From Cellulophaga sp. 20_2_10 (lineage in GTDB: Bacteria > Bacteroidota > Bacteroidia > Flavobacteriales > Flavobacteriaceae): 64,000 nucleotides of DNA. Made by a program: the position numbers and the translations under genes. The stretch covers positions 1-64,000 of the forward strand of contig NZ_JAMCOJ010000008.1 in NCBI RefSeq assembly GCF_023476645.1, read 5' to 3'. This document shows, one piece after another, positions 16,332 through 25,187 of the stretch. Each line of letters starts with the position of its first letter. Position 1 is the first letter of the stretch. The notes beneath the pieces were generated by a model that was not told the origin of the DNA, did not search any database, and worked only from the letters and a program-made list of their open reading frames with translations.

Positions 16332-17333
16332 TTATGCAATCTGTACAACCTTACAATTTTTACCAACTACGTTGTCTTTTAAAAATGGCGTAATTTTATT
16401 TAATAAATATTCATACTCTCTTTCTCCATAAAAATACAATGCAATCTGATTTGTGTTTTCACTATGACTAGGTGTTAATGCACCATTATTTCCCAGAATA
16501 TTAATAAGAGAGTTGTACAATTCTATAACAGTATCTACTTCTATTTGTTGGCCCTCTAAAACTTTTGTGTCTATATACACTCCTAAACCTGCCAATTTAC
16601 CAATTGGACATTCTACATTAAATTCTTGATTAACATTTTCATTTTTTGCATAGTATTTTAACTTAGAACCATTTGCTATTTCTAAATTCTTTGCAATGGA
16701 GATTACGTTATTTTTCATTTCTTCAGAATACGAAACCAAATCAATCTCTATATCACAAGATTCAGGTTCTCCATTTTTTCCAATTGATGTACCACCTCCA
16801 CTAACGCAGCCCCATTTTTTTAAACGAAGCATATAATCTAAAGAATCTTCTATATGAGCACGGTACTTTGGCTGAAGTCTCATATTTAGATTTATTTGTG
16901 CATAAGCTTCAGGAACAAACGTAAACTCTTCTTCATGAGATTTATTATCCTGCACATTATCATCTAAAAAAGACCTAGCTTCTAATAGCAATTCATAAGT
17001 AGAAGGGTAATCGTCCCCTAATGCTATGGCTTTTTCAAAATAAGGTATAGATTCCGTTTCTCTACCATCTATATAAAATAACGAATATCCTACACGAAAT
17101 TGCCAATCTCTATCTTCTTTTCCTTGCTCACTAACACTTTGCAACAAGCCTAAAGCTTCTTCATAAAGATTAAGGTTATTTAATGCTCTAGCCAAAAGAT
17201 TGGTTAATAAATAAGACTCACTAGTTTTAGAAAACGCTTTTAATTCTAATACTACTTTTAGGTGATTGCCTGTATTATGCCATTCCTTTAATTTACTTAT
17301 AAGCTCTTGTGAGATGTTTTCCTCTGTTTTCAT
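16332..17333 (-). CDS. TPR-containing protein of unknown function
   Basis: 333 residues from ATG 17333; the in-frame GTG at 17342 is less likely. The N-terminal 120 residues contain helical repeats of TPR type (LLARALNNLNLYEEALGLL, then WQFRVGYSLFYIDGRETESIPYFEKAIALGDD). The C-terminal part has KYRAHIEDSLDYMLRLKKWG and VSGGGTSIGKNGEPESCDIEIDL, a pattern seen in unnamed bacterial proteins where a glycine loop precedes acidic strands. No signal peptide. I do not recognise a function; proteins of this shape are sometimes found among toxin-immunity genes, but no toxin is seen here. Confidence 0.75.
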   Translation of the reverse strand: MKTEENISQELISKLKEWHNTGNHLKVVLELKAFSKTSESYLLTNLLARALNNLNLYEEALGLLQSVSEQGKEDRDWQFRVGYSLFYIDGRETESIPYFEKAIALGDDYPSTYELLLEARSFLDDNVQDNKSHEEEFTFVPEAYAQINLNMRLQPKYRAHIEDSLDYMLRLKKWGCVSGGGTSIGKNGEPESCDIEIDLVSYSEEMKNNVISIAKNLEIANGSKLKYYAKNENVNQEFNVECPIGKLAGLGVYIDTKVLEGQQIEVDTVIELYNSLINILGNNGALTPSHSENTNQIALYFYGEREYEYLLNKITPFLKDNVVGKNCKVVQIA

Positions 17334-17646
17334 ATGTATCACTCTTTTCTATCTTATTACCCGTAATTATTGCAAACCTTTTAAGCAAACGTATAATTGT
17401 ACTTGGCGTATACATAAAAAGTTTTTATAAATACTAACCCTATTTTATTATAAAAATATTGGAATAGTATTGAAAATCTAATCTTAAATATATAAATGTA
17501 GAAGTTGAGTCTATATTTGATACTATGTAACCAAATTTCGCCTAAAAAGTGTCATTATGATTGTTTAATGATAAAGGCTTATATCCATTTTTATATAAAC
17601 AAAAAAAGATCTCCTAATCAACCTACGTAATTAAAAAACGCTTAAG
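17334..17646. other. Intergenic region with a diverged CAAATATA element
   Basis: About 310 bases without a gene. On the minus strand CAAATATAGACTC (17519-17507) matches the right half of the 21-bp-spaced repeat found at 20801, 22787 and 26461; the left half is degraded (about half of 21 positions match). It lies about 175 bases upstream of the TPR gene. Confidence 0.4.
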
Positions 17647-20172
17647 TTAATTATAATCAGAAGTGACATTAGCAAACTCTACAGAAAAATCATCTTCAAT
17701 TATAAACTCAAAATCAACAACCTCATTAACCTCCCAACGTTCATATGGATCTTCTACCAACTTATTATCTTTAATACGTATTGTTAGCGTTTTTTTTGTG
17801 TAATTAAAGAAAATAATTAACTCATCTGTATCTTCAATTTTCATACCTCCCGTATCATCATACATCCAAAGTCCTTCCACATCTGCAGGCACGGAAAAAG
17901 TAAGCTTATTAGATTTTGTAACATCGTTAACTTTTATGCTCTTAATGAATTTCTTTAGTATTGGATAATATTTTTTATATTCATTAGAAAAATTAAGGTT
18001 ATTTTGATACTTCTTTTTTAAACTATTTATAGCGCCTACAGCCCTATCAATACGTTGTTGCTCATACATTTTTATTAGGCGTACATTTTCTTCTTCTATA
18101 TCATTTAAAGTAATCTCTATACCTTCTTGTGGTTGATACCAACCTTCTTTATCAAAATAATCTTTTATATCTCCATCCTTAAAAAGAAAACCTTTTCTTG
18201 CAAAAATCTCATTACGCAATAATGAAAGTCCCCATCTACTTTTAGTTTTTAAATACGACTCTGGAATTACTTTAGTATCTAGTTTATTATGAATAAGAAG
18301 TTCATTTTTACTGGGACTGTATGCATTGTCAGAAAACCACAAGTCTCTATCTGTTTTAGATGTAATAAACTGCTCACTTAAAGCATTATAATCTACAAGT
18401 TTGCTGTTACCTGTGATATCTAATAATTTTTTAACATACACTAAATTCTCTAAACCATTTAATGATTTTAGTTCGCTATTATCGTGAAAATCCAACTCTT
18501 CATTAACTCTCTCTAAACTACTAAATCCTGTTAAATCTTCTAACGAATAGTTTTCTCTCAAGTATATTTTATTTGAACTCTTTAAGTTACTAAAACCACT
18601 TAAATCTGCTAACTTCTTATTATCATCTACCCATAGGTAGTTTATAAATTCTAAACTTTTAAATCCTCTAATACTTACCAGAACAGGGTTGTCTTCTATA
18701 GAAAATCTTTCATTTATTGTTTTTAAGCTATTAAAACCTTCTACAGCAGTAAGCGTAATATTGTCTTCTATTTTTATACCTCCTCTTATTGTTTTAAGAC
18801 CATTAAAACCCTGCAAAGAAATTAACTTTTCATTTCCTGTAACAACAATATTTTCTATATCTACTAGCGCATCAGGACCACTAAAGTGTTCCAGTGTCTT
18901 TGTGCTACGTATGTAAAAATTATTATTTACATGTGTCAGTTTTTCAAAAGAGTTTCTTAAATCTACCACAATTATCTTTGTGCCAATTCCCATATTTTTA
19001 CCAACCTTCGTAAGGTTGCTAAACATATTCATTTCTTTAACTTGATTTAAGTTTATGCTAAAATTTCCTCCTATATACTTAATACTACTAAAGCCTGTAC
19101 CCTTATTTAAAACATCTATAGAAAGTACAACATCTTCTTTAACAACCTTAATATTATTTAGGCCAGTAAGCTCTGTTAAAGATTCATTTTTATAAATAGC
19201 AATTCTGTTAATTGAATCTTTAACTGTATTAACACCACTAATATCACTTAACAAAGGGTTTTGTGTAATACTTAAATCTCCTTTTATTGTTGTTAACTTT
19301 TTTAAACCATTTAAGCTTTTTAATGCTTTATTTCCTGTGATTGAAAAGTCTTCCCCTATACTTTTTAATGAGGATAAACCCTCTAAGTTTTTTAGTTTAT
19401 CATTGTTTTTAATATGAAGAAACTTTTTAATTTCTGTAATTTTTTCTAGACCTGTTAGCTCTTCTATCTCTGGGTTTAATCTTATTTGGACCTCTCCGTC
19501 TACCTTACTTAAGCTACGCAAACCTTTTAAGTCTTTTAGGTAGTTATTACTAACAATTTGTATATGACAATCTATGGTGGTTTTAATATTATGTAACCCT
19601 TCTAAACTTTGAAGCGATAAATTAGAAGTAATTGCTATATATTCTCCTACGCTAGTGATGCCAGACAATTGAGAAATATTTTGTAATCTTTTGTTTTTAT
19701 TAATTTCCAATCCGTTTGGCATACTGCCCGAAACGCTGTTAAGTCCTTCTAGACTTGTAAGTATTGGATTTTGAGCAATATTTAATTTACCAACCTTTTT
19801 TAACTTTTTTAAGGCTGTTAAATCGGTTAGTAACTTATTTTCATGAATTTCTAATTCACCAGAAATTTCTTTTAAGTTATTTAAACCGTTTAAAGAGGTG
19901 ATGTACTTGTTCCCTTCCTCTAACTTACTTTTATAATCATTAATACCAATATATACATTACCGTTTACAGATTTTAAGGACTTAAGTTGTGCTAGGTCTA
20001 TAATTTTTGAACCATAAACTTTTAAATCTCCATTTAAAGAAGTGTATGCGCCAGATTTAAAATTATCAAAATCTTTAGGAAATAAATCTCCTTCCCAAAC
20101 ACTAGGTTCTTGAGCCTTTAGATTAAATATGCATACTAAAGATGCTAATAAAAATATTAAACTATTTTTCAT
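17647..20172 (-). CDS. Secreted leucine-rich-repeat protein with YARHG domain
   Basis: 841 residues from ATG 20172, starting MKNSLIFLLASLVCIFNLKAQ, a clear signal peptide. Residues about 40-620 are a long array of repeats with the pattern LxSLxGLxxLxxIxGxLxIxxNxxL, about 22-25 residues each, similar to receptor-L-type or LRR solenoids. After it lies WGLSLLRNEIFARKGFLFKDGDIKDYF-type sequence, a YARHG domain (with ARKG for ARHG), then a coiled segment and a beta-rich C-terminal domain. No sorting domain of type IX secretion is seen. It is exported or outer-membrane-associated and probably binds a ligand; the target is unknown. It lies 11 bases after a shorter paralogue and is likely in an operon with it. 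Confidence 0.8.
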   Translation of the reverse strand: MKNSLIFLLASLVCIFNLKAQEPSVWEGDLFPKDFDNFKSGAYTSLNGDLKVYGSKIIDLAQLKSLKSVNGNVYIGINDYKSKLEEGNKYITSLNGLNNLKEISGELEIHENKLLTDLTALKKLKKVGKLNIAQNPILTSLEGLNSVSGSMPNGLEINKNKRLQNISQLSGITSVGEYIAITSNLSLQSLEGLHNIKTTIDCHIQIVSNNYLKDLKGLRSLSKVDGEVQIRLNPEIEELTGLEKITEIKKFLHIKNNDKLKNLEGLSSLKSIGEDFSITGNKALKSLNGLKKLTTIKGDLSITQNPLLSDISGVNTVKDSINRIAIYKNESLTELTGLNNIKVVKEDVVLSIDVLNKGTGFSSIKYIGGNFSINLNQVKEMNMFSNLTKVGKNMGIGTKIIVVDLRNSFEKLTHVNNNFYIRSTKTLEHFSGPDALVDIENIVVTGNEKLISLQGFNGLKTIRGGIKIEDNITLTAVEGFNSLKTINERFSIEDNPVLVSIRGFKSLEFINYLWVDDNKKLADLSGFSNLKSSNKIYLRENYSLEDLTGFSSLERVNEELDFHDNSELKSLNGLENLVYVKKLLDITGNSKLVDYNALSEQFITSKTDRDLWFSDNAYSPSKNELLIHNKLDTKVIPESYLKTKSRWGLSLLRNEIFARKGFLFKDGDIKDYFDKEGWYQPQEGIEITLNDIEEENVRLIKMYEQQRIDRAVGAINSLKKKYQNNLNFSNEYKKYYPILKKFIKSIKVNDVTKSNKLTFSVPADVEGLWMYDDTGGMKIEDTDELIIFFNYTKKTLTIRIKDNKLVEDPYERWEVNEVVDFEFIIEDDFSVEFANVTSDYN

Positions 20173-20183
20173 AACGTAAGATT

Positions 20184-20681
20184 TTAACAAGAGAAACATA
20201 ACTCTTTAAACTTTAGAGCTGAGCATTTTTTATTTTGCAAACTCATTATAGATGGGTTGTAACCGTTATCTAGAGTTTCAATTTTTTCAATAATACCTTT
20301 TGTAATCTCGACTCCTTTTATTCCTGCTGAAATAAGTTCTTTTTGAAGAGCGCAATAACTATATAATTCGGCGTTTTCTAAAATTGAAAAACTTCCTCCT
20401 ACTTCTTTTAAATTCTCTAACCCTTTTAATGATTCTAACTTTTTATTATCACTTATAATGATATTACCAGAACACTTTTCTAGTGTTTTCAAGACAGTTA
20501 AATCTACACCTTCATATTCTTCTATAGTAATAGCACCTTCAACTTCTGTATACGCTCCTGAAGCAAAATCTTGTAGGTGTTCTGTTAACAAATCTCCCTT
20601 CCAAATTTTTTGAGCTTGAGTCTTAACTACACCCATCGTAATTGTTAGTACTAGTAAAAAAATGAGTTTATTTAATTGCAT
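20184..20681 (-). CDS. Short secreted LRR paralogue
   Basis: 165 residues from ATG 20681 (MQLNKLIFLLVLTITMG, then a cleavage region at TQAQ); an in-frame upstream extension lacks signal-peptide character. The mature start KIWKGDLLTEHLQDFASGAYT mirrors SVWEGDLFPKDFDNFKSGAYT of the next gene, and KKLESLKGLENLKEVGGSFSI is one repeat unit of the same solenoid. It then ends in a Cys-containing tail (KKCSALKFKELCFSC). It looks like a diverged, shortened copy that kept the signal, cap and about two repeats. Confidence 0.7.
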   Translation of the reverse strand: MQLNKLIFLLVLTITMGVVKTQAQKIWKGDLLTEHLQDFASGAYTEVEGAITIEEYEGVDLTVLKTLEKCSGNIIISDNKKLESLKGLENLKEVGGSFSILENAELYSYCALQKELISAGIKGVEITKGIIEKIETLDNGYNPSIMSLQNKKCSALKFKELCFSC

Positions 20682-20800
20682 TTTTAGTAGTTTATAAAAT
20701 ATGTATTGATTAAAAATTTCGGCGTTTAAATTAATGCTATTAAAAATAACACACGTAAGCCTAAACAATAGTAGTTCTAAGTACGTAGTAAATAAAGTTT

Positions 20801-20834
20801 CAATTTATATTTGATAGGATGCAGTATATATTTG
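20801..20834 (-). repeat. 21-bp-phased CAAATATA element (copy 1)
   Basis: On the minus strand CAAATATATACTGC begins at 20834 and a second CAAATATAAATTG begins exactly 21 bases later. Copies at 26461-26495 and 22787-22819 align without gaps, differing mainly by transitions. It lies about 120 bases upstream of the short LRR gene. On the plus strand the halves read TATATTTG, like -7 elements, but their 13-base spacing is wrong for a promoter. Confidence 0.6.
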
Positions 20835-20965
20835 CAATTGCTTTACTGGGCAAGTAATAAATGAGGATCTTTTGTTTACCTAGAAAGATATTTACGTATG
20901 CATTAGAGATTTTTATCAGCTAATGAAAAATATTTTTTTTTTATAAAAATTGAAAATCCTAAATA

Positions 20966-21973
20966 CTACTCCAAATTAGCTATTTTATTGTCTTTAATTA
21001 CAAGATAAAAGCGATTACCTGCAGAAACATTCTGCTTTGTCTTTTTAGAGTAAGCAGGAATCATCTTAGGCAAACCACTAATAGTTTGTAACGCAATTTC
21101 TTGCAATTGACTATTATTAGATGTTATATCACTAACCCAGGGTTTTACGGTCCCATTTATGTCTACCAGAAATCCTATTTTTATTGTACCGCTATTTATA
21201 ATTAATTTTTCTCCATTTATGTTTTTGAGTATTAATTCTCTAACGCTATTGCGCAAACAAACTCCTTTCTCTACACTGTTTTCGCAACCAGGATAAATGG
21301 GGTCTTTACCACTTACAATAGGGTGCTCTATATTTGGTATTTCTTTTCTATCTCTTTTTATCAACTCCTTACCTGTATAGGCAGGCCTATCTGTTATATT
21401 TGTTGCTACCATACTCACAACAACCTTATGCGTAGGGAACTCTCCTGTTTCTTTATTGTAGTTGTTAGACATTGTAATACTTAACTTTATCAATGCGTTC
21501 TCTAAATTCCAAATTATACTTTTATAATAAGTATTGTTCTCTGTAATTTCTAAAGGCATACTCCCTTCTATAGTACCATCACCCATAGAAGCTATCATTG
21601 CGTTTTCTCCTTTTAAATAAAAACTAAGCATATTTTTTCTAAACTCTAAATCCTTTTTATTATTTAATTTTTTGTTATGATTGGCTACATCCCACTCATT
21701 AATTAATTCTAGAATAAGACTATCTTTTTTATAATAAATATACCTTGCAACTATATCTACATCAGCAATATCATTATCTTTTCTTATAAATGAAAGCAAC
21801 CCCAAATCATCAGAAACAGTATGGTAATCTGAATTTAATATTTGACCTCCAGGAAAATTATTTTCTGCTTCTAGGTATGTTGAAAGCGGAAATTTATTTA
21901 AATCTAGATTTGATACTTGACAGAAACCTGTAGTGACAACTAACAAAACAAGAAGTGTAATTAGTTTTTTCAT
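20966..21973 (-). CDS. Secreted TonB-C-domain-like protein
   Basis: 335 residues with a signal peptide (MKKLITLLVLLVVTTGFCQ). The C-terminal 110 residues carry the flavobacterial TonB-C pattern: DPIYPGCENSVEKGVCLRNSV, then IKIGFLVDINGTVKPWVSDI and LPKMIPAYSKKTKQNVSAGNRFYL. A classical TonB has an uncleaved N-terminal anchor and a proline-rich linker; here there is a cleavable signal and an N-terminal domain with no such linker, so energy transduction is doubtful and a periplasmic adaptor role is as likely. Minus-strand gene in the accessory run, with no close cotranscribed partner (49 bases to the next). Confidence 0.7.
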   Translation of the reverse strand: MKKLITLLVLLVVTTGFCQVSNLDLNKFPLSTYLEAENNFPGGQILNSDYHTVSDDLGLLSFIRKDNDIADVDIVARYIYYKKDSLILELINEWDVANHNKKLNNKKDLEFRKNMLSFYLKGENAMIASMGDGTIEGSMPLEITENNTYYKSIIWNLENALIKLSITMSNNYNKETGEFPTHKVVVSMVATNITDRPAYTGKELIKRDRKEIPNIEHPIVSGKDPIYPGCENSVEKGVCLRNSVRELILKNINGEKLIINSGTIKIGFLVDINGTVKPWVSDITSNNSQLQEIALQTISGLPKMIPAYSKKTKQNVSAGNRFYLVIKDNKIANLE

Positions 21974-22022
21974 TTAAGCATATTTAATATTAAAATTCTA
22001 GTTTTAGTTTTAGATAAAAAAA

Positions 22023-22724
22023 CTATCCTATTTTTCTCATCCTTAGCTCACTCTTTAAAACTAGACTAATAGATTCTTCAACCTCAGTTACATTAAAGTT
22101 CTCATCTCCCAACTTTATAATTTTAAACGTAGTTTTATTTTTTATACTACCGCGTTTTTCATCTTTCCAACCATGAGAAAAAACAATTCCTTCGTCTGTT
22201 AACTCCCAGCTACAATTGTGTGTTTTTTTAGGGTCATAAAATTTAACGTCACAGGTTCCGTCTTCATAAAACATAATCCAACTATTGTTTGGGTCTAACT
22301 TAAAGGCTTTCGCTGCTAATTCTGGGTTAGACTCTACAGCATCTGGATGAACGTCTAAATAATCTGGTTTGTAATAATACATTCCCCATTTAATATTACA
22401 AAAAAGTTTTATTTTTTGCTTTTTAAGAGCCTCTTCTTCCTTTTGTTTCTGCTCTTCAAGATTACTTTTTCGTTTTGCTAAAGTATCGTTCCATCTTTCT
22501 TGACCGTTGGCCAGCATCTCTTGGTATCTTTTACCAGATAAATCTTCTTTAATAGATTTTAAAAAAGAAAGTTGCCACTTAAGTACCTTGTAATCATACA
22601 CCTTTATCTCTTTTCTTATTGCGAGCAAGTCTTCAGCTTCACTAGCTTTATCATATTTTTTTTCAATTGGCTTAGAACAGCCTATAAAAATTAACAAAAG
22701 CGGAATTACTATGATTTTCTTCAT
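22023..22724 (-). CDS. Lipoprotein with coiled-coil, unknown function
   Basis: 233 residues; MKKIIVIPLLLIFIGCSK is a lipoprotein signal with Cys16. A charged helical segment (about residues 60-105, with KRKSNLEEQKQKEEEALKKQKIK) is followed by a beta-rich domain (NSWIMFYEDGTCDVKFYDPKKTHNCSWELTDEGIVF) that resembles lipocalin-like Bacteroidota domains measuring a conserved W and D. Exposed on the periplasmic or outer face of a membrane. I do not recognise a named family. Confidence 0.65.
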   Translation of the reverse strand: MKKIIVIPLLLIFIGCSKPIEKKYDKASEAEDLLAIRKEIKVYDYKVLKWQLSFLKSIKEDLSGKRYQEMLANGQERWNDTLAKRKSNLEEQKQKEEEALKKQKIKLFCNIKWGMYYYKPDYLDVHPDAVESNPELAAKAFKLDPNNSWIMFYEDGTCDVKFYDPKKTHNCSWELTDEGIVFSHGWKDEKRGSIKNKTTFKIIKLGDENFNVTEVEESISLVLKSELRMRKIG

Positions 22725-22786
22725 CTATATTTTCTGTTATTTTACAATAGCAATAGTAATGCTACTAGCCCATCAAAGAAAGTACT

Positions 22787-22819
22787 AATTTATATCTGTA
22801 AGCATATAATACATATTTG
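22787..22819 (-). repeat. 21-bp-phased CAAATATA element (copy 3) with hairpin
   Basis: On the minus strand CAAATATGTATT begins at 22819 and CAGATATAAATT follows at exactly 21 bases. It lies 63 bases upstream of the lipoprotein gene at 22724. A perfect hairpin (GTACCG at 22819-22824 with CGGTAC at 22835-22840, enclosing TTGTACAA) abuts it on the far side. Confidence 0.55.
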
Positions 22820-22865
22820 TACCGTTGTACAAAGCGGTACAATTTAAAACGTAATATTTTCCGTT

Positions 22866-23222
22866 CTATTCGCCATCATAACGTTGGGGTACTTGAGGGT
22901 CGTACAACGGACAGTTATACGTAACCATCACTTCAATTATTTGGTTCATATCTTCACCCTCCATCCCGTAACAATCGAACCTAACAAATTGTTTTGTTGT
23001 AGATATCCCAAAAGCTCCTTTACCATCTGGGTTTTCAAAATCGATAGTACTTCCTTCCATTTTCCAATTGGCAAATTTTTGCTGAACATCTTTAATAATT
23101 GCTTCAATTGGCAAATCTTCTAGTCCGTCTACAAGTTCTTCCTCAGAACACTTTATATACGTATCTTGATGCTCTAAATAAACATCTTTTTTATATTTCC
23201 AGAAATTTAAATCGTATCCCAT
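22866..23222 (-). CDS. Small cytosolic protein, unknown (MGYDLNFWKY family)
   Basis: 118 residues, MGYDLNFWKYKKDVYLEHQ to YNCPLYDPQVPQRYDGE, no signal peptide or membrane segment. The pattern FVRFDCYGMEGEDMNQIIEVM followed by CPLYDPQ is seen in small unnamed proteins of Firmicutes and Bacteroidota, some found beside polymorphic toxins; I cannot name a domain. Mixed alpha/beta, acidic. Neighbours are also small unknown genes, giving the look of an immunity-gene cluster without toxins, which is inference only. Confidence 0.65.
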   Translation of the reverse strand: MGYDLNFWKYKKDVYLEHQDTYIKCSEEELVDGLEDLPIEAIIKDVQQKFANWKMEGSTIDFENPDGKGAFGISTTKQFVRFDCYGMEGEDMNQIIEVMVTYNCPLYDPQVPQRYDGE

Positions 23223-23274
23223 TTTATCTATGTTCTTGGATATTAATTTGCGAATTAAAATAGTCTTTTACTAT

Positions 23275-23520
23275 TTAACCGCGTTCTTCTTTTACTGTTG
23301 CTGCATTCAAAATTGAAAGTACATTGGCATTTGCGATGGTAATTATAGCATCAATTTCGTTCTCAAAATGAGATACAAACACAATAGCAGATTTTACTTT
23401 ATACAAACTATACTTTGTTACATCTATCTTTAGCTCTAAAAACTTACGCTCTATAACTTCTAAATTATAGTTTTTACTACGCACTAATTCCAAATAAAAC
23501 AGTTCTGGATCTTTTTTCAT
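23275..23520 (-). CDS. Small hypothetical protein
   Basis: 81 residues, MKKDPELFYLELVRSKNYNL to LNAATVKEERG. No signal peptide, membrane helix or recognised motif; predicted alpha/beta. It ends 11 bases... downstream of a LysR-type gene start-wise run (the LysR gene lies 10 bases upstream on the same strand ends at 23531), so it may be cotranscribed behind the regulator. Unknown function. Confidence 0.5.
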   Translation of the reverse strand: MKKDPELFYLELVRSKNYNLEVIERKFLELKIDVTKYSLYKVKSAIVFVSHFENEIDAIITIANANVLSILNAATVKEERG

Positions 23521-23530
23521 TGTAAAAACA

Positions 23531-24403
23531 TTATTTTTTTAATGACTTAGCATAATCTACTACTTTAGTAATAATTTTATTTGGATCATTTTTTCTAAAA
23601 TTGATATACAAATCTATCTCTTCATTTAAGTCTATAAATCTAATATTTTTAGTTTTCGAAAATTTAAATGAAGAAGGTAAAATAGAAATTCCAAGTTCTT
23701 TAGATACAAGATTTAAAATCATTCCTCCAAAGTCCGACTCAATTATTGTTTTTGGTTTAAAATTATTCTTTTCAAAAAAGCTTCTTAAAAGAGATGCAAA
23801 AAAAGTTGTTTTATACAACCCAGAAATAATAAATTTCTCATCTTTTAACTCGTTTAAGTTCTTTAAAGAATCGGTTGTTAACCAATGATTTTTTGGCACC
23901 ACTAAACATATTGGCTCAGAAAATAATTTAAAGGAAGCTATGTTTATATTTTTTATTTCATCTCTACTAAATGCAATATCTGTACTGTAATTAAGCAACA
24001 ATTGCTCGTGGTTTTCATCTGTTGGCTCTACCAATTCTAATTTTAAGTCGGGCAGGTTTAAATTTAAAACCTCAAGAAAATTGGGTAAAAATTTAAATGC
24101 AATAGAACCCGGATAACTAAAGGAAACAAAACCAGATGTACCCTCATCTATCTTTTTTGCCTGTTGCACAACTTGCTCAAAATCATTAATGGTAACTGTC
24201 CATTTTTCTTGCAAAAACTTACCTGCATCAGTAAGCTTTACGTTTCTTTTATCTCTCTCAAAAAGGAGTATCCCCATTTCATCTTCCAACGACTGTATTT
24301 GCCTACTTAGTGCCGACTGAGATATAAATACCTTCTCTGCTGTTCTCCAAAAATGAAGTTCGTTAGAAAGGGCTAAAAAATATTTTATTTGCTGAATAGT
24401 CAT
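23531..24403 (-). CDS. LysR-type transcriptional regulator
   Basis: 290 residues from ATG 24403; a longer in-frame start would add 82 residues that cross the divergent promoter region and are unlike the family. The N-terminal winged helix-turn-helix is MTIQQIKYFLALSNELHFWRTAEKVFISQSALSRQIQSLE in outline, followed by the linker helix and a two-lobed effector-binding domain (GFVSFSYPGSIAFKFLPNFL). Divergent from a LysE-type exporter, the classic arrangement of an exporter and its regulator. The inducer is unknown, probably an amino acid or similar metabolite. A T-N11-A palindrome lies directly before its start. Confidence 0.93.
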   Translation of the reverse strand: MTIQQIKYFLALSNELHFWRTAEKVFISQSALSRQIQSLEDEMGILLFERDKRNVKLTDAGKFLQEKWTVTINDFEQVVQQAKKIDEGTSGFVSFSYPGSIAFKFLPNFLEVLNLNLPDLKLELVEPTDENHEQLLLNYSTDIAFSRDEIKNINIASFKLFSEPICLVVPKNHWLTTDSLKNLNELKDEKFIISGLYKTTFFASLLRSFFEKNNFKPKTIIESDFGGMILNLVSKELGISILPSSFKFSKTKNIRFIDLNEEIDLYINFRKNDPNKIITKVVDYAKSLKK

Positions 24404-24406
24404 ATC

Positions 24407-24425
24407 TAATGCGTTTTTTGCATTA
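24407..24425. promoter_or_regulatory. LysR-type operator
   Basis: TAATGC (24407-24412), 7 bases, GCATTA (24420-24425) is a perfect inverted repeat, and its core is T-N11-A with ATGC/GCAT arms, the LTTR box form. It lies 4 bp before the regulator start and 88 bp before the exporter start, so it suits autoregulation plus control of the exporter. Confidence 0.7.
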
Positions 24426-24512
24426 ATCAAACAAAAATAAGAATTTTTAAACGCACTACATAATGGTTTCTTTGCTCTATAATTTAGTGTAATCCTTAAA
24501 ATTAAAGAAACA

Positions 24513-25139
24513 ATGGGTATAGAAAATTTTATCACATTTTTGTTTACTGCTTTCATTTTTATTATAACCCCAGGCATTGATACTGTTTTTGTATTAAACA
24601 AGTCTATAGTACAGGGTAAAAAATCTGGGATATACGCTACATTAGGCATAAATACAGGTATTTTAGCTCACACTCTTTTTGCTGCCTTAGGTCTATCTGT
24701 ACTGCTATCTAAGTCAGAACATGCATTTACAACAATAAAATATGCAGGATTTATTTACTTAATTATTTTAGGGATTTCTAAACTAAAAAATAGTAAAAAA
24801 ACAGTGAAATTTAAAGAAAGCAAAGAACCAAAAAAAGGTAAAAACGATTTTTGGTCTGGTTTTTTTACCAATACATTAAACCCAAAAGTTGCATTATTCG
24901 TTTTAGCCTTTTTCCCTCAATTTATAAATCCCACAGAAATTAAAAACCCAATACCATTTATAGTACTTGGTATTTCTTTTGCGGTAATGGGTACACTTTG
25001 GTATATAGCTCTTACATTTTTTGCAAGTAGTTTTACGCAAAAGATTAATAACAACCCAAATTTTAACCTTTGGTTAAACAGATTAAGTGGTGTAGCCTTT
25101 ATACTTATGGGAATTTCTATAGTACTGGTTAAAAAATAG
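24513..25139 (+). CDS. LysE/RhtB family exporter
   Basis: 208-residue inner-membrane protein with about six membrane segments, no signal peptide. The start MGIENFITFLFTAFIFIITPGIDTVFVLNKS has the family's conserved PG(P/I)(D/N) motif, followed by GIYATLGINTGILAHTLFAALG; later NTLNPKVALFVLAFFPQF is the second conserved block. Such proteins export amino acids or related metabolites by proton exchange. It is divergent from its likely LysR regulator. Confidence 0.92.
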   Translation: MGIENFITFLFTAFIFIITPGIDTVFVLNKSIVQGKKSGIYATLGINTGILAHTLFAALGLSVLLSKSEHAFTTIKYAGFIYLIILGISKLKNSKKTVKFKESKEPKKGKNDFWSGFFTNTLNPKVALFVLAFFPQFINPTEIKNPIPFIVLGISFAVMGTLWYIALTFFASSFTQKINNNPNFNLWLNRLSGVAFILMGISIVLVKK

Positions 25140-25187
25140 AACTGCCTTTTTATTGAAGATTAACAGGCTATAAACTTATATAAAATA

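Noticed and set aside
20801-20834. CAAATATA elements as plus-strand promoters (TATATTTG twice)
   Set aside because: The spacing between TTTG and TATATTTG is about 13, shorter than the usual 17-20, and no plus-strand gene follows. The use as a minus-strand upstream element fits gene positions better, though not proven.
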